Positions 61,355 through 64,000 of a stretch of 64,000 nt of DNA are shown here, one piece after another (positions within the stretch are counted from its first letter, which is position 1; the number at the start of each line of letters is the position of its first letter). This DNA comes from BP-133 sp040756995. Its GTDB lineage: Bacteria > Actinomycetota > Acidimicrobiia > IMCC26256 > BP-133. A program made the translations under genes and the position numbers. The notes beneath the pieces were generated by a model. It saw only the letters and a program-made list of their open reading frames with translations, was not told where the DNA came from and ran no database searches. The DNA is taken from assembly GCA_040756995.1 (NCBI GenBank), contig JBFLYK010000003.1, forward strand, positions 1-64,000. The letters are read 5' to 3'.

Positions 61355-62551
61355 ATGCTTCGGGGTCGAAGAAGTTTCGCCCGCCTGGGAAGCGCCATCC
61401 TCGTCTCGCTCGTCCTTCTGGCCGCCTGCGGAGACGACGACGAGACCACGACCGAAGGCGGCACGACCGACGGGAAGAAGACAGTCGCCATCGGCATGGT
61501 GGGGCCGCTCACGGGCGACAACGCCAATCTCGGCGTCAACATCCGGGACGGCGTGAAGGTCGCCATCGACGAGTGGAACAAGAAGAGCCAGAAGTACAAC
61601 TACCAGCTGAAGGAGTTCGACACCCAGGGCGACCCCGCCCAGGCGCCGGGCCAGAAAGACAAGTACATCCCCGACGACTCGATCCTGGGGATCATCGGCC
61701 CGGCCTTCTCCGGTGAGACGAAGGCCGTCATTCCCGATCTCGACCAGGCCGGGCTGGTCATGGTCAGCGCGTCGGCCACCAACGTCGCCCTCCCGACGGT
61801 CGTCCCGGACAGCAAGGTCTTCCACCGGATCATCCCCGACGACGACGTGCAGGCGAAGGGCGTGACCGACTACGTCACCAAGGTGCTCAAGCCCAAGAAG
61901 GTGGCGCTGATCAACGACAACACCGAGTACGGCAAGGGCCTGTGGGAGGGCGTCGTCAAGCTCCTCACGGCCGCCGGCATCGACACGTCGACCACCGATT
62001 CCATCGACCCCAAGAGCCAGGACTTCTCGGCCGCCGTCAACAAGGTCAAGTCGGCCCGGGTCGACATGGTGTTCTACGGCGGCTACTACGCGGAGGCCGG
62101 CCGGCTGAAGAAGCAACTGACCGACGCCGGCGTCAAGGCCAAGTTCATCAGCGGCGACGGCTCCCTCGACCCCGGCTTCGTGGCCAGCTCCGGCGCCGCC
62201 GGCGGTGAGGGCGCCCTCCTGACCTGCCCCTGCCGGCTGGCCACGCCCGACCTGGCGGGCAAGGCGGGCGAGTTCGCCACGAGCTACAAGGCGCTCGTCG
62301 GCCGCGACCCCGGCACCTACTCGAGCGAGGGTTACGACGCGGCCAGCATTCTCATCGCCGGCATCGAAGCCGGCAATGACACCCGCGAGAAGCTGCTGTC
62401 CTACGTCGAGAACCTGCCGAGCTTCGAGGGCGTGTCGAAGACGATCCAGTTCGAGCCCAACGGCAACATCAAGGCCGCCGACGTGTTCGTCTACGAGGTG
62501 AAGGGCGGCAAGCTCACCGAGCTGGGTCGGACGTCCGAGCTGGCCAAGTAG
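61355..62551 (+). CDS. livK: Substrate-binding lipoprotein of a branched-chain amino-acid-type ABC transporter (second copy)
   Basis: 398 residues with a lipoprotein signal (SLVLLAACGDDD) and a LivK-like fold (VAIGMVGPLTGDNANLGVNIRDGVKVAIDEW, ALINDNTEYGKGLWEGVVKLL). It is related to the preceding gene but clearly diverged, so the transporter may accept two kinds of ligand. The ATG at 61355 follows GGAAGGAGA. It is immediately followed by livH (7-base gap). TAAGCT at 61315-61320 may be an internal promoter -10. Confidence 0.9.
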   Translation: MLRGRRSFARLGSAILVSLVLLAACGDDDETTTEGGTTDGKKTVAIGMVGPLTGDNANLGVNIRDGVKVAIDEWNKKSQKYNYQLKEFDTQGDPAQAPGQKDKYIPDDSILGIIGPAFSGETKAVIPDLDQAGLVMVSASATNVALPTVVPDSKVFHRIIPDDDVQAKGVTDYVTKVLKPKKVALINDNTEYGKGLWEGVVKLLTAAGIDTSTTDSIDPKSQDFSAAVNKVKSARVDMVFYGGYYAEAGRLKKQLTDAGVKAKFISGDGSLDPGFVASSGAAGGEGALLTCPCRLATPDLAGKAGEFATSYKALVGRDPGTYSSEGYDAASILIAGIEAGNDTREKLLSYVENLPSFEGVSKTIQFEPNGNIKAADVFVYEVKGGKLTELGRTSELAK

Positions 62552-62558
62552 GAGCCGC

Positions 62559-63524
62559 TTGGACGACATCAATTTCTGCCTCACCTGTCTGCGCGATCAG
62601 TTCTGGGCGCAGACGCTCGATGGCCTGACGCTGGGGGCGGTCTACGCCCTGATCGCCCTCGGCTACACCCTGGTCTACGGAGTGCTGCGGCTCATCAACT
62701 TCGCCCACTCCGAGATCTTCATGATCGGGATCTTCGCCTCGCTGTTCGCCCTCCACGGCCTCGGGATGGGCCCGGCCGACCCACCGAAGGCCGGGCTGGC
62801 GCTGATCTTCACGCTGTTGGTCATGACGCTCGTGGCCATGGCCGCCTCCGGCGGCGCGGCGGTGATCGTCGAGCGACTGGCCTACCGGCCGCTGCGCCGG
62901 CGGGGCGCGCCGCGCCTGGCGGCGCTGATCACCGCCATCGGCGTGTCGCTGTTCCTCCAGGAGCTCTTCGCCGCCCGGTACGGCCGGAACCTCCTCGGGT
63001 TCCCCCGGGTCCTGGAGAAGACCCAACTGGCCTCCGTCGGCGGCGCCGACGTCCGCAGCGACAAGCTGCTCGTCATCGTCGGCGCCCTCGTCCTCATGGT
63101 TGCTCTCGACCGTTTCGTGGCGCTGTCCCGCCTGGGCCGGGGCATCCGGGCCACGGCCCAGGACCCGGAGACGGCGGCGCTGATGGGCGTCAACATCGAC
63201 CGGGTGGTCATGCTGACCTTCCTGCTGGGCGGCATGCTGGCCGGAGCGGCCGGGACGCTGTACGGCATCTTCTTCGAGTCGGCCCGTTACAACATCGGCT
63301 TCCTGCCCGGCATCAAGGCCTTCACCGCCGCCGTCCTCGGCGGCATCGGCAACATCCGCGGCGCGCTGGTCGGCGGGATCGCCCTCGGCCTGCTGGAGAA
63401 CTGGGGGGCGACGGTTCTCGGCGGCCAGTGGAAGGACGTCTTCGCCTTCTCCGTCCTCGTCCTCGTCCTCATGTTCCGGCCGACCGGGCTCCTCGGCGAG
63501 TCGCTGGGCCGCGCCCGGGCGTGA
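62559..63524 (+). CDS. livH: Permease LivH of a branched-chain amino-acid-type ABC transporter
   Basis: 321 residues with about eight membrane helices and the LivH marks GLTLGAVYALIALGYTLVYGVLRLINFAHSE and GRGIRATAQDPETAALMGV. It works with LivM, LivF and LivG to import the ligand. The TTG start at 62559 is preceded by TAGGAGCC. Its stop overlaps the livM start as GTGA. Confidence 0.93.
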   Translation: MDDINFCLTCLRDQFWAQTLDGLTLGAVYALIALGYTLVYGVLRLINFAHSEIFMIGIFASLFALHGLGMGPADPPKAGLALIFTLLVMTLVAMAASGGAAVIVERLAYRPLRRRGAPRLAALITAIGVSLFLQELFAARYGRNLLGFPRVLEKTQLASVGGADVRSDKLLVIVGALVLMVALDRFVALSRLGRGIRATAQDPETAALMGVNIDRVVMLTFLLGGMLAGAAGTLYGIFFESARYNIGFLPGIKAFTAAVLGGIGNIRGALVGGIALGLLENWGATVLGGQWKDVFAFSVLVLVLMFRPTGLLGESLGRARA

Positions 63525-64000
63525 GCGCCGCCTCCCTCCGGGAACGGCTCGCCTCGTGGCGGGCCCTGCGGGCCCGGATCTCGGTCGTCGAGCCGGCCGC
63601 CCGCTGGTGGGCCCGCCAGCCGGCCGCCGTGCGCGGCGCGGTGATCCTGGCCGCCGCCGCCTTCGCCGTTCTCTACCCGCCCACGCTCAGCCAGGGCACG
63701 CAGAGCATCCTGTTCTTCCCCGTCGGGCTCTACGTGCTCCTCGCCCTCGGGTTGAACATCGTGGTCGGAGCGGCCGGACTGCTCGACCTCGGCTACGTCG
63801 CCTTCTACGCCGTGGGCGCCTACACCACCGCCATGCTGACCACGAAGTCGGGTTGGACGGCGTGGGAGGCGCTGCCCGTCGCCATCGTCATCGCCATGGT
63901 CGCCGGCGTCATGCTGGGCGCCCCCACCCTGCGGCTGCGGGGCGACTACCTCGCCATCGTGACGCTCGGCTTCGGGGAGATCGTCCGGATCGTGGCCCAG
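63521..64000 (+). CDS. livM: Permease LivM of a branched-chain amino-acid-type ABC transporter (cut by window end)
   Basis: 160 codons are visible. After a basic N-terminus and a first helix come LNIVVGAAGLLDLGYVAFYAVGAY and TLRLRGDYLAIVTLGFGEIVRIV, both typical of LivM. The reading frame continues past the right edge. The GTG at 63521 overlaps livH by four bases. LivG and LivF are expected just downstream. Confidence 0.92.
   Translation, partial: MSAASLRERLASWRALRARISVVEPAARWWARQPAAVRGAVILAAAAFAVLYPPTLSQGTQSILFFPVGLYVLLALGLNIVVGAAGLLDLGYVAFYAVGAYTTAMLTTKSGWTAWEALPVAIVIAMVAGVMLGAPTLRLRGDYLAIVTLGFGEIVRIVAQ

Overview
This is a 64-kb chromosomal window from a high-GC actinobacterium. The evidence is the strong G/C third-position bias, tandem WhiB-like regulators, a bL37-like micro-gene of the mycobacterial type, a septum-formation lipoprotein, GTG/TTG starts, and repeated -10 boxes of the form TANNNT placed 6-11 bases before start codons (leaderless transcription). 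The six-fold repeats built on GYWLVASDGG, the many Liv-type transport genes and the gene fusions fit class Acidimicrobiia best; that placement is inference. I saw no rRNA, tRNA, CRISPR array, insertion sequence or phage gene.

Layout. 1-28 kb is mostly housekeeping and cell-envelope genes on both strands: a Tat-exported PhoX-like protein, serC, an aspartate-type aminotransferase, a secreted M14 carboxypeptidase, a molybdopterin oxidoreductase with its cytochrome b, a DM13 protein, a flavin reductase, a DUF421 pair, a PHM-like secreted protein, a sulfatase carrying a six-repeat N-terminal domain, a DapA-family lyase, DUF72, a bL37-like peptide, TldD/TldE, a hot-dog thioesterase, a ThDP enzyme, a flippase-like protein with a PAP2 protein, a second six-repeat secreted protein, a LysR regulator and two tandem WhiB genes.

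28-35 kb holds a copper protein and then a compact lasso-peptide-type RiPP cluster: a 53-residue candidate precursor with its own promoter, a B2 transglutaminase-like protease, an asparagine-synthetase-like cyclase, a B1 (PqqD-like) recognition protein with an added membrane segment, an ABC exporter, and a JmjC-type oxygenase as a likely tailoring enzyme. The precursor is atypical because it lacks the usual leader motif and a glycine at core position 1.

35-55 kb is the most unusual part. A membrane-anchored substrate-binding-like protein and a partner run on the + strand. Facing them is a long, tightly overlapped - strand operon: MoxR ATPase, DUF58 protein, a transglutaminase-fold membrane protein whose catalytic triad appears to be lost, a lipoprotein, a LivH-LivM fusion, an MFS-LivF-LivG triple fusion, four more small lipoproteins (one with a cupredoxin-like fold that lacks copper ligands), a double GNAT acetyltransferase and a branched-polyamine synthase homologue. 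I read this as a candidate uncharacterised envelope or transport system.

55-64 kb returns to ordinary genes (PAC2, a NUDIX hydrolase, LmeA-like, NIL domain, larE) and ends in a conventional branched-chain amino-acid-type ABC operon: two binding lipoproteins, livH, and livM, which runs off the window end.
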